The notes: generated by a model not told the origin, from the letters alone. Shown: positions 13,380 through 26,469, counted from the stretch's first letter. The stretch: 64,000 nt of DNA from Lineus longissimus (GCF_910592395.1 NC_088320.1:62001-126000), one strand, 5' to 3'. Translations and numbers: made by a program.

Positions 13380-16300
13380 ATGGCAGCTGCCCCTGTGATG
13401 GACAATCCGCTCACTCCACAACTCTCACCACAGCCAAAGATGCAGAAGATTGCCCAAGATGTGATTGGTAGGTTATACCTTTAGCCTGTAGACTTATAGG
13501 CCTATTGAACTTGGAAAAAAACACTGAGTCACCTCTGCTGAGTTATGTTGTGTCAGCACATCTGTGAAGAAGTGGAGCTTCAGATTGTGGTATCAGCCGT
13601 GTTTTATCTTCAGACATACCTCATTCACTTACAACGACATTGCCGCATTTGAATGAGTACATGTATAGCCTGATTTATAACCATTTTCAATGTTCTATGG
13701 ATTGCAGATTGCATTCATGAGCTGAAGAAGGATTTCATTGACAACCAAATACCCATTAACGATGACAACCAAACCCTCCAAAGATTATGTGCCAAGTTGG
13801 AATATCTGTTACAAGTGGAGCAAAAAGGTGAGTCTGTCTGCCAGTGTTCTTGTGATAGAAGTATTTTGTATCGGACATCATTTTGTTTGTCATTTTATTT
13901 GTATCATAGCAACAAGATATCTTTACAGTGACTCTACCAGTCCCCATGGCGATGAATCGCCCCAGGAGTGACTGATTTCTAAAAAGCTCATGCTACTGAC
14001 CACATTAAATCTCATTGAATGTTCCTTCCAGTCAAGACCAGCTTTCTCGGAGCCAAGAAGGACTATTGGAACTATTTCTGCGACTGTCTGCAAGGTGTGA
14101 AGGGTCTCAATGAAGGCATCAAGTATGTCAAGTCCATTACAGAGGTAAGACTGGATCTGTGTGCATCATGTTGGTCCTAAAGAGAGTAAAGAGAAGCTCG
14201 ACTGAGCACACTCTTCAATATCACATGTAGCAAGTGATTTTTACAACATACTTGACAATAGTTCAAACAAAGAAGAACAGATCAGGTTTAATTTTTGTTC
14301 TTTCAGTTGAAAACATCAGTCGGCCGAGGGCGTGCCTTGATGAGATTTGCCCTGATGCATCAGAGGTTAGCTGATACCCTGCAGGCTTGTGTCATGAATG
14401 GTAGACTGACAAGTGATTGGTACAACGCCAAGTCGATTTGGTTGAAACCTAACACGTCCTCAGTTATCATCAACGCTCTCTATGATCTGAATGATGTCCA
14501 GTTCGATCTTGCTCCGAGAGGCTATGATCTCGATGCCTCATGGCCATCATTTGCCAGGTAAGGTCTGGAAATGCTTATTAATAACAGATTTCAAAATGAT
14601 GATGTCACAGCATTTGTTGGTTTATTCTAAATACTGACTGCTCTCATCATCTCAAGCTCAAGACTATTTACAGGTTTGACTATCGATTCTTAAAGCAACA
14701 CAGTGTCATTTCTATATCATATCATATGCTCGTATGTTTATAATGAGAATCATTTCTCTTGTAGGAAAACGTTTGGCAGTTCATTTGCTTGGAATTCACC
14801 AAGTAGGAGCTCAAGTGTTACCAGCTTGACTGGACTTGGACAGGTAAGCAGCAGAGCCTTTATCAGATCTCTTAAGCATGGCTTGTTAGTTTATCTTTTG
14901 TTCATGTCTCATCTTCTTCCAGGATATACCTACTCTAAGGCTGGATACATCGAACATGTCTGAAACAAGCAGCTTACGAGAAGAGCCGTTTGAATCGTTT
15001 CAAACCGAGGCTGATCTCTACGAGAAGATGGAAAGATTCAAGTGTGACCTTGAGCAGCTGCAGGAAAAGGTGAGTTTGTCCCTATGTTACACCTCCATTG
15101 CTTAAGAAGGAGACTTATCTTTGACTCTGGTTGTGTTGGATTCTCCTGTCTCCCTGTGTCACACTGCCATTGTATGAGATAGTTCCCATAGACTACCATG
15201 AAGCATTGATTGTCCTGTCTCCCTGTGTCACACTGCCATTGTATGAGATAGTTCCCATAGACTACCATGAAGCATTGATTGTCCTGTCTCCCTGTGTCAC
15301 ACTGCCATTGTATGAGATAGTTCCCATAGACAACCATGAAGCATTGATTGTCCTGTCTCCCTGTGTCACACTGCCATTGTATGAGATAGTTCCCATAGAC
15401 TACCATGAAGCATTGATTGTCCTGTCTCCCTGTGTCACACTGCCATTGTATGAGATAGTTCCCATAGACAACCATGAAGCATTGATTGTCCTGTCTCCCT
15501 GTGTCACACTGCCATTGTATGAGATAGTTCCCATAGACTACCATGAAGCATTGATTGTCCTGTCTCCCTGTGTCACACTGCCATTGTATGAGATAGTTCC
15601 CATAGACTACCATAAAGCATTGATTGTCCTGTCTCCCTGTGTCACACTGCCATTGTATGAGATAGTTCCCATAGACAACCATGAAGCATGTGCATCTGCA
15701 GGAAATCCTGTCAATCTAATACATCAGATGATCCGTAAGAAGGTGGATGTCGTCATGCATACATTACAATTACTATTATATGTTTAACATTTCATTGAAA
15801 GACGCAGTTTGGATTTCTTCTCAATGTTGGCTCTGCACTGGGATCCAATCATAGACGCTGTTTTTTTCCCATTTCAGGATGCTATGTGGAAAGACAAAGA
15901 GAAGCAATGGCTGGAAGACCTGCTAAGTATGAAGACTCTCAACACGGAGCAGGAGATGAAGATCAAAGCACTCGTTGATCAAGTTGCGAGCAAAGCAAGT
16001 GTTGTCAATGAAAAGGAAGCGTCAATATCGCATCTCAACTCGAAAGTGAGTGACTTGGAACATCGAAACTGTGGCCTGATCACCAAGGTTGAAGGTCTCA
16101 TTGAAGAGAAGAACAGTGGTGTAAGCAGTCAAATGGACTCGGCCAACAAGGCACAAGAATTCTTGGAAAGTTTGAATGAATCCGAGCGAAAGAATAATGC
16201 ATTGATTTTGGAGAATGCAGAGGTGAAGGTCAAGTTGAGGATCATTGAGGATAAAGTCACGGTTGCTATGGATGAGGTCAAGGTCACTAAAGATGAATTG

Positions 16301-19300
16301 GCAACTTGCCAGATTGAGTCTGAGAGCAGACGGCAACAGCATGAGTCTGAGTTGTTGGCGATGAGAGACTTGAAATGTGACTTTGAACATAGAATGAAAA
16401 ATGCCATCCAAGACTTGGAAAATGATCAGTTGGGTTTTTCTGACAAGGAAAGATATTGGTTGCAATCAGAAAAGGAGCTGTGTGCAAAGTTGAGTGAGCT
16501 TGAGATGCGAGAGAAGGAAACTTGTGAAGTTAATGAGAAAGCGAGGCATGATAATGCCGAGTTTCAAAGCCGTTTGACTCGGAAAGATACGGTTATTGGT
16601 AAACAAGAACAAACCATATCAGATCTAAAATATGAAATTCAGGATTTGACAAAGCGTTTGGAGAATCTAGACACTCTGAAAGAAGAAAAGGAGTTAGAGC
16701 TGAGTCGTGCGCTGAAGGCTTCGCAGAGTTTAAATAGTGAGATCAAAATAGAAATTGAACAGTTGAAATTTGAGTTACAAGAGAGAGAGGGGTCAGTGGA
16801 GCGTGAACTTGGGACTTATAATGAGAAACTACGGCTTCTTGAGGAGGAGAAGGAGGTGTTACAGACAAGGCTAGATACTTTCAGCAAGGAACAAGTGGAA
16901 AAACAAAATCTGGAGATGAAATTGTCAGATTTAGAAACTGATAAAAGTGATCAGGTAAAGATGCTGGAGGATGAGCGCAATTGTTATTCTGAAGCTCATC
17001 AGAAGTGTGAGGGGTGTTTGGAAGTGAAGGAAAAGATTGAAGGAGATCTGCAGCAGACAGTGAAAGAGTTTGAGGAGAGAGACATGGAAGAGAAACTTGA
17101 GATGGCAGAGGGAGCGTTGAAGAGAGGCGGTATTCAAGAGTGGGAGGAGAAGCGGTCACATCTCGAGCTCAACCGAAGCAGCTCAGAGTCGGAGCTGGAG
17201 CAGCGTAACAGGTCGTCAAGTGATTTAGAGGAGACTGTGAGCTGCCGGCAGACCAATGTTCACCACATGGAGTCTAAGGTGGATGACGCTGAGGGGTGGA
17301 TGCATGAAGAGGATATGGTTCACCTGCAGACGTCACTGGTCCAAGCTGAGGAGAGGGCACATACCTTAGCGGACGAGGTTGAGGGCCTGACGAGTCTGGT
17401 CATGCTGCTAGATCATCACCAATTGGAAATCAGTGAGGTCAAGGTCAGTCAATATTTTTTATGTCATATTTTTTTCTCCAAATCCAGAAGAATGAAGGCC
17501 TTCGTTTGTGCAGACTAAGATCTTGTAACTGTCAAAGCCTGTAGCTGGCTATCCTAGCTAGATTAGAGTCCACAGTTGTTGACCTGCAGCTGTGCTGTCA
17601 TCGTGGTTGAGGTTAGCCAGGTTATTATCAGTCACAAAAAAAAAAAAAAGACTGAAATAACATGCAGTCCGCTCGTTTTAAATTCGTTATTGGTCTGCCT
17701 GCTAGGTAGTGGTAAGGGTTTACGTCCTCCACGTACACATGTATATCCATTATAATCTTCAATATACCTTCATTTGTTGCTCTGGTCTATACTTGATCTG
17801 AGCCATCCCTCTAACTACAACTCTTGGTACCTCTTGGCTGGTAACAGAGCCTGGTATGGATGGCACAGGATGTTGGCTGTTGCCAGTAGGACCTTAATGC
17901 TGTAGAGGGATTAGCATTTCCAAATTGAGACAGATAAAAAAGTGTCTCTTCTTTTATCCAGGATGTTCCAAATGTGAGTAAACATCTGGTAGCAAAGGTT
18001 GAATACATTCTACAAGAGAAGGAGCTCAACGATGCCAAATGCCGCCACACTGAGGCAGGGAACGTGGAACTCCGATCACAAGTGCGGGTCCTAAAACAGC
18101 AGCTAGAGGAATATGCTAATGACCTCCAGCATTGTCAGTTAGAAAATGCTGAATTAAAAACGATTGTTTGTCAGTTAGAGAACGTAGAGGCGGAGACGTC
18201 ACGAAAGCTGGAGATGAGGACGGAGATTGTTGAAGAGCAAGTGGTGGAGATTGAGAAGTTGGAGGTGAAGATGAAGGAGAGTGTGAAGACTGTGCATGAG
18301 ATGAAGAGTGAGATGAGGCGGCTAGAGGGATGTGCGGCGGAGGCCATGTTACAAGTAGAACAAGTACAGAGGGAGAATGAGAGCAAGGAAGCTGACATAG
18401 AGGAACTGCGTGTTGATATCACAGAACAAGTCGGTCAGATTGAAAAGCTACGTGTCATGATTCAGGAAATGGATGGTGAAATATCAGGTCGTGATCAACG
18501 CATATCACAACTTGACGTCATGAATAAACGTTTGGCAAATGAGATGAAACTACTACAGGATTTAGTGGCAACTGCAAACGATAGCAGTACACGGTTTGAA
18601 AAACAGATTCGGTCATTTGAGGAGCGGATCACAGTGATGTCGGGTAGTTTTGAGAGTCTTCAACATGATAATGAGAGGTTGCTGTCTGATAAGAGCCGAC
18701 TGATGCAGGAGAATACGCGCCTGCAATCACAGATTGAGATGGTGACTGATGAGCGTAAGAGGTTGGAAGATGAGCAGGATATGTTAGAAAAGTCTCTTAT
18801 CGCTGCGTTTGAGGAAAAATTAGTAATTGCAGAGAGTAAAAGTCGCACGGAGAGTCAGAGATGTGAGGAGTTACAGAAACAACTGGATATAAAGTCAGGT
18901 GGCACTGTGAAGTCAGGTGATAAAGCAGCTTCAGCCGACAATGACAATGAAGAAGTGACATTAGCTCTAGTGTGTGAAAATGAGATTTCAGTAGGGAATG
19001 TCACAATAGAGAATACTCAAACGTCTGGTGCTAGAAGTGACAAGCAGATTAAACACTTGGTTTCTCACTTACAAACGGAACTTCAGTGTGCCTTAGATAA
19101 AAACAGTGATCTTTCGAGTTGTGTTGATGAACTCAATCACTTGTTGGAGAGTTTGAAAGAAGAAACTGTCAACTATAAGCAAACTGTGATATCCCTCGAA
19201 CATGAGCGTGACGATGTCAGATCAGAATTCACAAAACTGAATTCAGTGATTGAAAGTATGTGTAAAGAGAATGAGAATTTGAAGAGTGTGATTTCAGTGA

Positions 19301-22300
19301 AAGACAATGAAGTCTTAGAACTGTCTCAAATGATATCAGTTGTGAAAGAGGAGAATGTGACACTAACCAAGAGCCTGTTGGACAAGCAAACAACATGTGG
19401 GGCTTTAGAAGATCAACTTGCTGAGGAGTGTAATGCTGTTCAATCAGCTGAAACAAGCTGTAGACAACTCCGTGAGCAGCTTGGCGACCTGCGCCATTGT
19501 GCTAAAACAGAGGCAGAGAAACTACAGGAGAAATGTGATGAGTTGGTCATGAAAATGTTAGAAGTAACAAAGGAATATGAGGATGTGTCGGGGAAATTAG
19601 ACATTGAAATTTCAGGCAAGGAGGAGTTGCAGTCACAAATGAGAGATTTGGAGGAGAAGTTAGCCAGAGGCAATGTGGTTGTCTCCATTACGGAGAATGA
19701 GATGGTTGTCCCGGTAACCAGTGAAACACCTCCTGATAGGCTTGATGGAGTTTGTCACAAAGAAGAAAATAAAACAGGTGATTTACCAACTAAAGACTTG
19801 CAGAAATCTCTTGCTGCCAGGTCAGATGAGGTCGAGATCGGGGGTGAAGAGGTCAATGTTGATGAAGCACAAGAGGTGAAGGTCAATGAGGCAGCATTCA
19901 TAGAGTCACTGGAAGATGAGATTCTGATGTTGAAGCAGCAGAACTATGACATGGAGATATCATTGAAGGTTAGTCATGTTAGTGGTGCAAGTTTCAAAAA
20001 GTATTCATTTTGAAGTAATGTCACAAGTCTTCAAAACGATCATTCATGCTTGGTGTTGGCTTTGAGCCCTGTATTGAGCCCTGTGATTGAAGGTATGAGC
20101 ATTGCTGAGTTGTAGAGGGGGAGATAGTGCATGACATGTCATACCGATAGTGTGACGGCCCACTTTATCATGTGCACACGCCATGTCTAGGATAAAGCTT
20201 CAGCTGTGACCTTTAAGATTTGGACTTTCTACGACATTACTGGATCCAATAATTTCATAGTAGAACGTGTCTCTGACTTTTTGATAAGTCTTTAGTTGAT
20301 GTATATAAGAGGTGTCTCTGTTGCAGTGCTATGTGAATCAGGGGATGGATGTGGCCAAGATGCTGGACAGGATGACAGACCAGGAATCACTCATACAGAC
20401 TCTTGAGTTGGAGCTCCAAGAGATAAGAGATGAGAGGGAGATAGAGAGGGAAAAACAATGGAATGAGGTGAGAATCTTACTGTGCACAGTAGTGGTCTGA
20501 CAAAAGCTAGACTCTTACTTTGCACAGTAGTGGTCTGACAAAAGCTAGACTCTTACTTTGCACAGTAGTGGTCTGACAAAAGCTACACTCTTACTTTGCA
20601 CAGCAGTGGTCTGACAAAAGCTACACTCTTACTTTGCACAGCAGTGGTCTGACAAAAGCTACACTCTTACTTTGCACAGTAGTGGTCTGACAAAAGCTAC
20701 ACTCTTACTTTGCACAGTAGTGGTCTGACAAAAGCTACACTCTTACTTTGCACAGGGTCAAAGTTGGAGTGAGAGTCTCAACTCCAAACAATGTGTGGTA
20801 GCATTATGAGATAGACACACTGTGGCTGTCACAGACCTTTAGGTTGTCACACTTGAAATGTCTCCGATCTTTCCAGTTGGAGATGCTTAAGGATAGCCTG
20901 CTGAATCGAGAAGACGAGAGCAGGTTGTTAGGGGATGAAGTCAAGAGGGTGAGTAGGACATGGTGATTCTTGCAACCAATACTAACCATAGGCAGAGAAC
21001 TACAAGATGTTTGAGTGAACGAGAAGCTACTCCATGAAGAAGTCAACGACAGGATTGAGCCAAGTGCTCTCAGTCTGGTGCCAAGGTTTATGAAAACTTG
21101 AAACATCTCTTGAAATGTCTTCAGAAATCTGCCTTTAGAACTAAGTGTTTTTCAGTCGGTTTCGTTCACTTTCTTTCCTTATTTATTGGCGGATTATGAA
21201 TCTTGCTTTCAGACGAGCCTGTTACTCGATCAGGAGAGAGAAACAGTGTTGAAACTCAAGGTATGCACTACAAGGGTTCAAGTCAGTGGATCTGGCGTCT
21301 GGGGTTGATGTAGGCCTAATTGCTTGCTACTAACTCAGTACTAATGTGGCATGGTGTGTCAGTATCCTTGGTTTACATATTTCTACATGCTATGCAGAAA
21401 GATGAAGCCTAATTGATATGAATGTCATATGAATGTTAAGATTAGTAATACTGAAGAAGAAGACCTTATTAGTTGTGTGATGCAAACTTTCAAGTTTGAA
21501 CTATATAATAGAGTTGAGTAGAGAGCAATGCACCATGAAGGAAGGATCATGACGTGGATTACAAGTGAACATTTCCCTCTTTCATTCAGAATGAGATCCA
21601 AGAATACAAGAAGAAAATGGAGGAGATATTGAACAAGAAGGAACACGAGTTGATGCAGGAAGTCGGCACATCTGTTGAACTCAAGAAAAAGCTCATCAAA
21701 CTCATCAAGTAAGTGGACCAAGTACAGGACCTTGTATGTCACTGTTTGTTCCCCTCAAACTTGCCATCAGTGATAGTCCTGATTCGTTATTTCAGAGAGA
21801 AGGACACCCTGTGGCAGAGGTCAGACAAGCTCGAGTTCAAACAGCGAATCAAAGCTGCTGAGACGTGGATGGATGACACAAATGTGACTCATTGTCTTGG
21901 CTGTCGGTCGGAGTTCTCATTCATGCTGAGGAAGGTAGGCATGTTGACTTGTGTGGGGGGCCGGCAATGATTCCACGTGTAACTGAACTGAATGACAGCA
22001 CAGAAAGCGACATGCGCAAGTAACAGCAAGTAGGGAAAGCCATGTATGGAGAAGTCTATGTTTCCAAAGTTTTTAACTTATTTGCAATGTACCTAGCTAA
22101 AGTCTAATCACTATCATCATCATCAACTAGAGCATGTTGATCCTGGTGGATCTTCACAATGTCAGCATTAGTTGTCTTGTTTTCCAGCATCACTGTCGCC
22201 TTTGTGGTCGGATCTACTGCCATAACTGTAGCAACAACTGGGTACTAACGACACACACCAAGTGAGTAATGAAACCAACCATTCCATGCCTTATAGTTAG

Positions 22301-25300
22301 CTCAGGGAAGCCAGGAGGTGGTACAGATAGAGGCTGCCCATAAAGTATGTACACACCTAACCACCATTGAACTTGGATGTGACAGTCACATCATGTTAAT
22401 ACTCTCAGAGCTTCACCATGAACACAACTTGCCTGCAGCTGCATCTACATCTAACCCATCAACCAACATTTGCTATTTTCAATCTTCAAACCTGATTTTC
22501 CAGAGGGAAGTCTCGTGTGTGCAATGCCTGTTTCATTGAGCGTGAGTCTGGTGGTGAGAATCGTCACGGTGGTAACGGTAGTGATATTGAGGATGATGTC
22601 AGCGTCCAAGTTCCTCATCTTCGGAGTGATTCATGGAGAAGCTTCAACTCGACCCCTGATCCTTCCGACACTTCTAATAAAGGTGTGTCAAGTTAGGCGA
22701 CCTGTATATTGTTTTGATATTAAAAGGAGACCAGTGGAAGTAACATGGGTCATGTGCAGGGCCTCATCCTATGGTACATTGCGAGGCCTATAAACACCAG
22801 TCACAGGATTGACTCGATTCCTGAGTAAAAACAATGGATTACTTTGATACGAAATCTAACCCAACCTACAGGACATGAGAGTTTTTATATCCAGATATAA
22901 CTTCTCTTATATATCATTCCAGTGCTATCAGTGAATGTCCAAGCAGGGCCTGCCACCTCTAGTTAGTTATAACTTCTCTTATATATCATTCCAGTGCTAT
23001 CAGTGAATGTCCAAGCAGGGCCTGCCACCTCTAGTTAGTTATAACTTCTCTTATATATCATTCCAGTGCTATCAGTGAATGTCCAAGCAGGGCCTGCCAC
23101 CTCTAGTTAGTTATAACTTCTCTTATATATCATTCCAGTGCTATCAGTGAATGTCCAAGCAGGGCCTGCCACCTCTAGTTAGTTATAACTTCTCTTATAT
23201 ATCATTCCAGTGCTATCAGTGAATGTCCTAGCAGGGCCTGCCACCTCTAGTTAGTTATAACTTCTCTTATATATCATTCCAGTGCTATCAGTGAATGTCC
23301 AAGCAGGGCCTGCCACCTCTAGTTAGTTATAACTTCTCTTATATATCATTCCAGTGCTATCAGTGAATGTCCAAGCAGGGCCTGCCACCTCTAGTTCAAC
23401 CATAGACTCCATAGATACCCCACCACAGATGAACGACCTTCACCCCGAGAATGTCTCATTCATACCATCACCAGATGTTGACATTATCATCACACGAGGT
23501 GTACAGAACAAGACTGATGACAGTAAGCTACAGCAAGCTGAAGAATCAACACCAAAGTAAGATATGCATGGTTTTCTCGCTTTCTTTTGCAGCTTATTTG
23601 TTAAGGCTGGCAGATCACATACATGAGCCTCTCAATCATATGCAAAGAGTTGATGCTCTACCATGCGAGGAGTCCAATGAGAGTATGTGTTGATGCTCTA
23701 CCATGTGAGGAGTCCAACAAGAGTATGTGTTGATGCTCTACCATGCGAGGAGTCCAATGAGAGTATGTGTTGATGCTCTACCATGCGAGGAGTCCAATGA
23801 GAGTATGTGTTGATGCTCTACCATGCGAGGAGTCCAATGAGAGTATGTGTTGATGCTCTACCATGCGAGGAGTCCAATGAGAGTATGTGTTGATGCTCTA
23901 CCATGCGAGGAGTCCAATGAGAGTATGTGTTGATGCTCTACCATGCGAGGAGTCAAATGAGAGTATGTGTTGATGCTCTACCATGCGAGGAGTCCAATGA
24001 GAGTATGTGTTGATGCTCTACCATGCGAGGAGTCCAATGAGAGTATGTGTTGATGCTCTACCATGCGAGGAGTCCAACGAGAGTATGTGTTGATGCTCTA
24101 CCATGCGAGGAGTCCAATGAGAGTATGTGTTGATGCTCTACCATGCGAGGAGTCCAATGAGAGTATGTGTTGATGCTCTACCATGCGAGGAGTCCAATGA
24201 GAGTATGTGTTGATGCTCTACCATGCGAGGAGTCCAATGAGAGTATGTGTTGATGCTCTACCATGCGAGGAGTCCAATGAGAGTATGTGTTGATGCTCTA
24301 CCATGCGAGGAGTCCAACAAGAGTATGTGTTGATGCTCTACCATGCGAGGAGTCCAATGAGAGTATGTGTTGATGCTCTACCATGCGAGGAGTCCAACAA
24401 GAGTATGTGTTGATGCTCTACCATGCGAGGAGTCCAACAAGAGTATGTGTTGATGCTCTACCATGCGAGGAGTCCAACAAGAGTATGTGTTGATGCTCTA
24501 CCATGCGAGGAGTCCAATGAGAGTATGTGTTGATGCTCTACCATGTGAGGAGTCCAACAAGAGTATGTGTTTGACAAGTGAGCACTACCATGGCTAACAA
24601 GAGAGATGGTTAGGCTAATGACAGTTCTCGTGTGAAAGACCTGTCGTATCTTGTTAGTTGGCACCTAGTTTCCATTCCCAGAACTTCTCATTGAGATTGT
24701 AATGTTGGCCATCGTCACTTTAATATGCCTGGCATTGGTCCGATGTCCTTAAATGAAGCCACGACTGATTAGGACCCCATGTTGCAGGGACTTCCAAGAC
24801 ACGACAGATGACCTGACTTCATCAGCTATCAAGGTGGAAGTTGATGGCAAAGAGATAGATGGTGATAAAGATGATGTCTTCCATTTGATAAGTGATGAAG
24901 AGGTGGCCAGGTCTCTGTCTCACTCACATTCAGAATACCTCGCTGATCAGGAAAACAGGTAAGCATTGTTGAAGAGGTGGCCAGGTCTCTGTCTCACTCG
25001 CATTCAGAATACCTCGCTGATCATAATTTCATAGTCCCCCTCTCTTACATTAATGCGTCTCCACAGTCTCCCAACAAAGTCTCGATTGTCTACACTAGCT
25101 TCTGTAGACTCTAATTAAGTCATGACCTTATTTCAGTGTACATGCTTGATACCATGCAATGGTCGCTTGAGTCGTATCATCTCTCTCTCTAGCCTGACCA
25201 CCAGTGTGACACTATCTGTTGATGCCATCTCAAAGACTCAACACCAGAGCCACGAAGAAACCACCATCCGGCCTGGTCACATGTTTGCTGTGCCCGTCCT

Positions 25301-25951
25301 CATAGACAGTCCTGGTATCATCCTCTGCTGGGAGTTCTCAACCGATCCCAAGGTATGCTACCCAATATCACCATCTCAGTCACCCACCATCCGGCCTGGT
25401 CACGTTTGCTGATCAGCCTGTGTGAGTGGAGCTGGCATCTCACTGACTTGTGTTGTTTCAGAGTATCACATTCAGCATCAACTACAAGGAGAGTGATACG
25501 ACACCAGCAGATCAGCAACAAGTTCTATTCAACCCATGTAAATGTAACGCACATCGCCAGATGGTTGAGGGGGAACTGGTCGCGCAGAAGGCTGGCGTCT
25601 ACACTCTCTATTTTGACAATGCCAACTCAAGGTGAGACCTAAATGATGAAGTTCAATATGTGCGAATAACAGCTGCAGAATGGTGTGGCTTAGAAGATAG
25701 CAGTGCAGACACAGCATGAGTCGAACGTATCATTTCTCATTCAACTTCAGCCTGCATAATATCAGGCCCATATTGTAGCTTGATGAAGTGTTGTATTATT
25801 GGCAGTTCAGCGACTTCCATTCCGTTCAGGTTGATTGATAGAGCTAAGCTAGATGTACTCTGCCTTGTCAGTCACATGATTTCTGTCTTATTCTTCCAGA
25901 TATACCTCCAAACATTTGAAATACAAGTTGCAGATCAAGTCGCCCATGTGA
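13380..25951 (+). CDS. FYCO1: FYCO1-like RUN/coiled-coil/FYVE/LIR/GOLD autophagy adaptor, 20 exons
   Basis: Exons: 13380-13467, 13708-13827, 14032-14144, 14307-14557, 14765-14843, 14923-15069, 15878-17443, 17962-19968, 20327-20467, 20877-20948, 21213-21260, 21590-21708, 21796-21934, 22188-22261, 22504-22682, 23355-23556, 24788-24958, 25193-25352, 25462-25631, 25900-25951. They sum to 5898 nt in one open frame (1965 aa). Residues ~24-191 are a RUN domain (motif [20 protein letters not shown]). Exons 7-8 encode ~1190 residues of coiled coil. The FYVE finger (~1607-1672) has [16 protein letters not shown] and all eight zinc cysteines, so PI3P binding is expected. Exon 17 carries an LC3-interacting motif, [11 protein letters not shown] (core ~1813-1816). 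The C-terminal ~125 residues form a GOLD domain. In vertebrates FYCO1 links PI3P- and LC3-positive autophagosomes and late endosomes (Rab7, kinesin) for plus-end transport. The protein is longer than human FYCO1 (~1480 aa), mainly in the coiled coil. The domain order matches FYCO1 and not RUFY proteins, which lack LIR plus GOLD. Confidence 0.93.
15147..15690. repeat. 69-bp minisatellite, about 8 copies, FYCO1 intron 6
   Basis: The unit includes tccctgtgtcacactgcc and a run giving tatgagatagttcccatag. Copies differ only at a few bases (ctacc/caacc, catgaag/cataaag). Because 69 is a multiple of three, frames stay open on both strands for over 200 codons. This explains the long low-complexity open frames at 15038-15682 (-) and 15131-15787 (+). 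Strong splice sites flank it (donor after 15069, acceptor before 15878), so I treat it as intronic. Confidence 0.93.
20484..20756. repeat. 38-bp minisatellite, about 7 copies, FYCO1 intron 9
   Basis: The unit contains agtggtctgacaaaagcta and ctcttactttgcac. It starts within about 20 bases of the exon 9 donor (after 20467). The first copy resembles the sequence right behind that donor (gaatcttactgtgcacagtag), so the array probably grew from the donor-proximal intron. Confidence 0.92.
22884..23396 (+). repeat. 72-bp array duplicating the FYCO1 exon 16 acceptor, 7 copies
   Basis: Seven units of exactly 72 bp, each with a pyrimidine-rich tract, the acceptor ttatatatcattccag and the first ~43 bases of exon 16. 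Acceptor AGs fall at 22921-22922, 22993-22994, 23065-23066, 23137-23138, 23209-23210, 23281-23282 and 23353-23354. Only the seventh leads into the body of the exon. In each earlier copy the exonic part continues into an in-frame TAG (AGT TAG). The fifth copy has one substitution near 23230. The array therefore contains six complete spare 3' splice sites. Confidence 0.93.
23646..24571. repeat. 40-bp minisatellite, about 23 copies, FYCO1 intron 16
   Basis: The unit reads tgatgctctaccatgcgagg then agtccaatgagagtatgtgt, with ncaa/ncga and gcg/gtg variants between copies. It lies wholly between the exon 16 donor (after 23556) and the exon 17 acceptor (before 24788). No coding role is seen. Confidence 0.95.
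24971..25024 (+). repeat. Duplicate of the 3' end of FYCO1 exon 17
   Basis: About 54 bases repeat 24897-24950 with one or two differences (actcac/actcgc). The source segment lies within 10 bases of the exon 17 donor and encodes the residues just after the LIR core. The copy sits 12 bases into the intron and lacks the donor. A similar smaller copy of exon 18 sequence (ccaccatccggcctggtcac, 25261-25280) appears at 25384-25403 in the next intron. Confidence 0.9.
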
Positions 25952-26223
25952 TATCTCCTTCTGTGATAAAAAGTTGACAAGTAAACTTCCCAGTGAAGCT
26001 CTGTATCTCTTGCCTTGTTGACAGCATTGAGGCTCAGGCCGGTTGATGGTCGTGGAGGGAGTTGATCCCTTATATGTATAGTATGTCTATCAGTATGTGT
26101 ACACCTGATCATGTGGATTGTTAGTGATGATGATGATATCAGTATGTAAAGCTGGATATTCAGGCACCATTGGCCCCATGTGAGCCTAATATCGTTTTGA
26201 GATTATGTTATGTTAAAAGGTTG

Positions 26224-26229
26224 ATTAAA
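26224..26229 (+). other. Candidate FYCO1 polyadenylation signal (ATTAAA)
   Basis: The first common variant poly(A) hexamer after the stop codon at 25949-25951, about 270 bases downstream. A canonical AATAAA also occurs near 27564, beyond the next minisatellite, so the 3' UTR end is uncertain. Confidence 0.35.
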
Positions 26230-26469
26230 GTAAAGGCATTGGTCACAATGGTTCCATCCCTTGAGATGTGATCTGCAAATGCACGCCAAATAGCTTATCA
26301 CTATCAGTCTTTGCTGACTTTTCTGTGCCATGCATATCATGTATTATGTGCTGCAGTGAAATGCCTTTCTTATGTATAGTTGTCAAATGATTGTTTGATA
26401 TGGAAGAGACATGCATTCTATTGAGAAGGATGACAGCATGTAGAAACACCCATGGTAATACATGTACGC

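Noticed and set aside
15131-15787. 218-codon frame of a repeated Leu/Pro/Tyr-rich segment
   Set aside because: It is the 69-bp intronic minisatellite; the opposite strand is equally open, and FYCO1 splice sites skip it.
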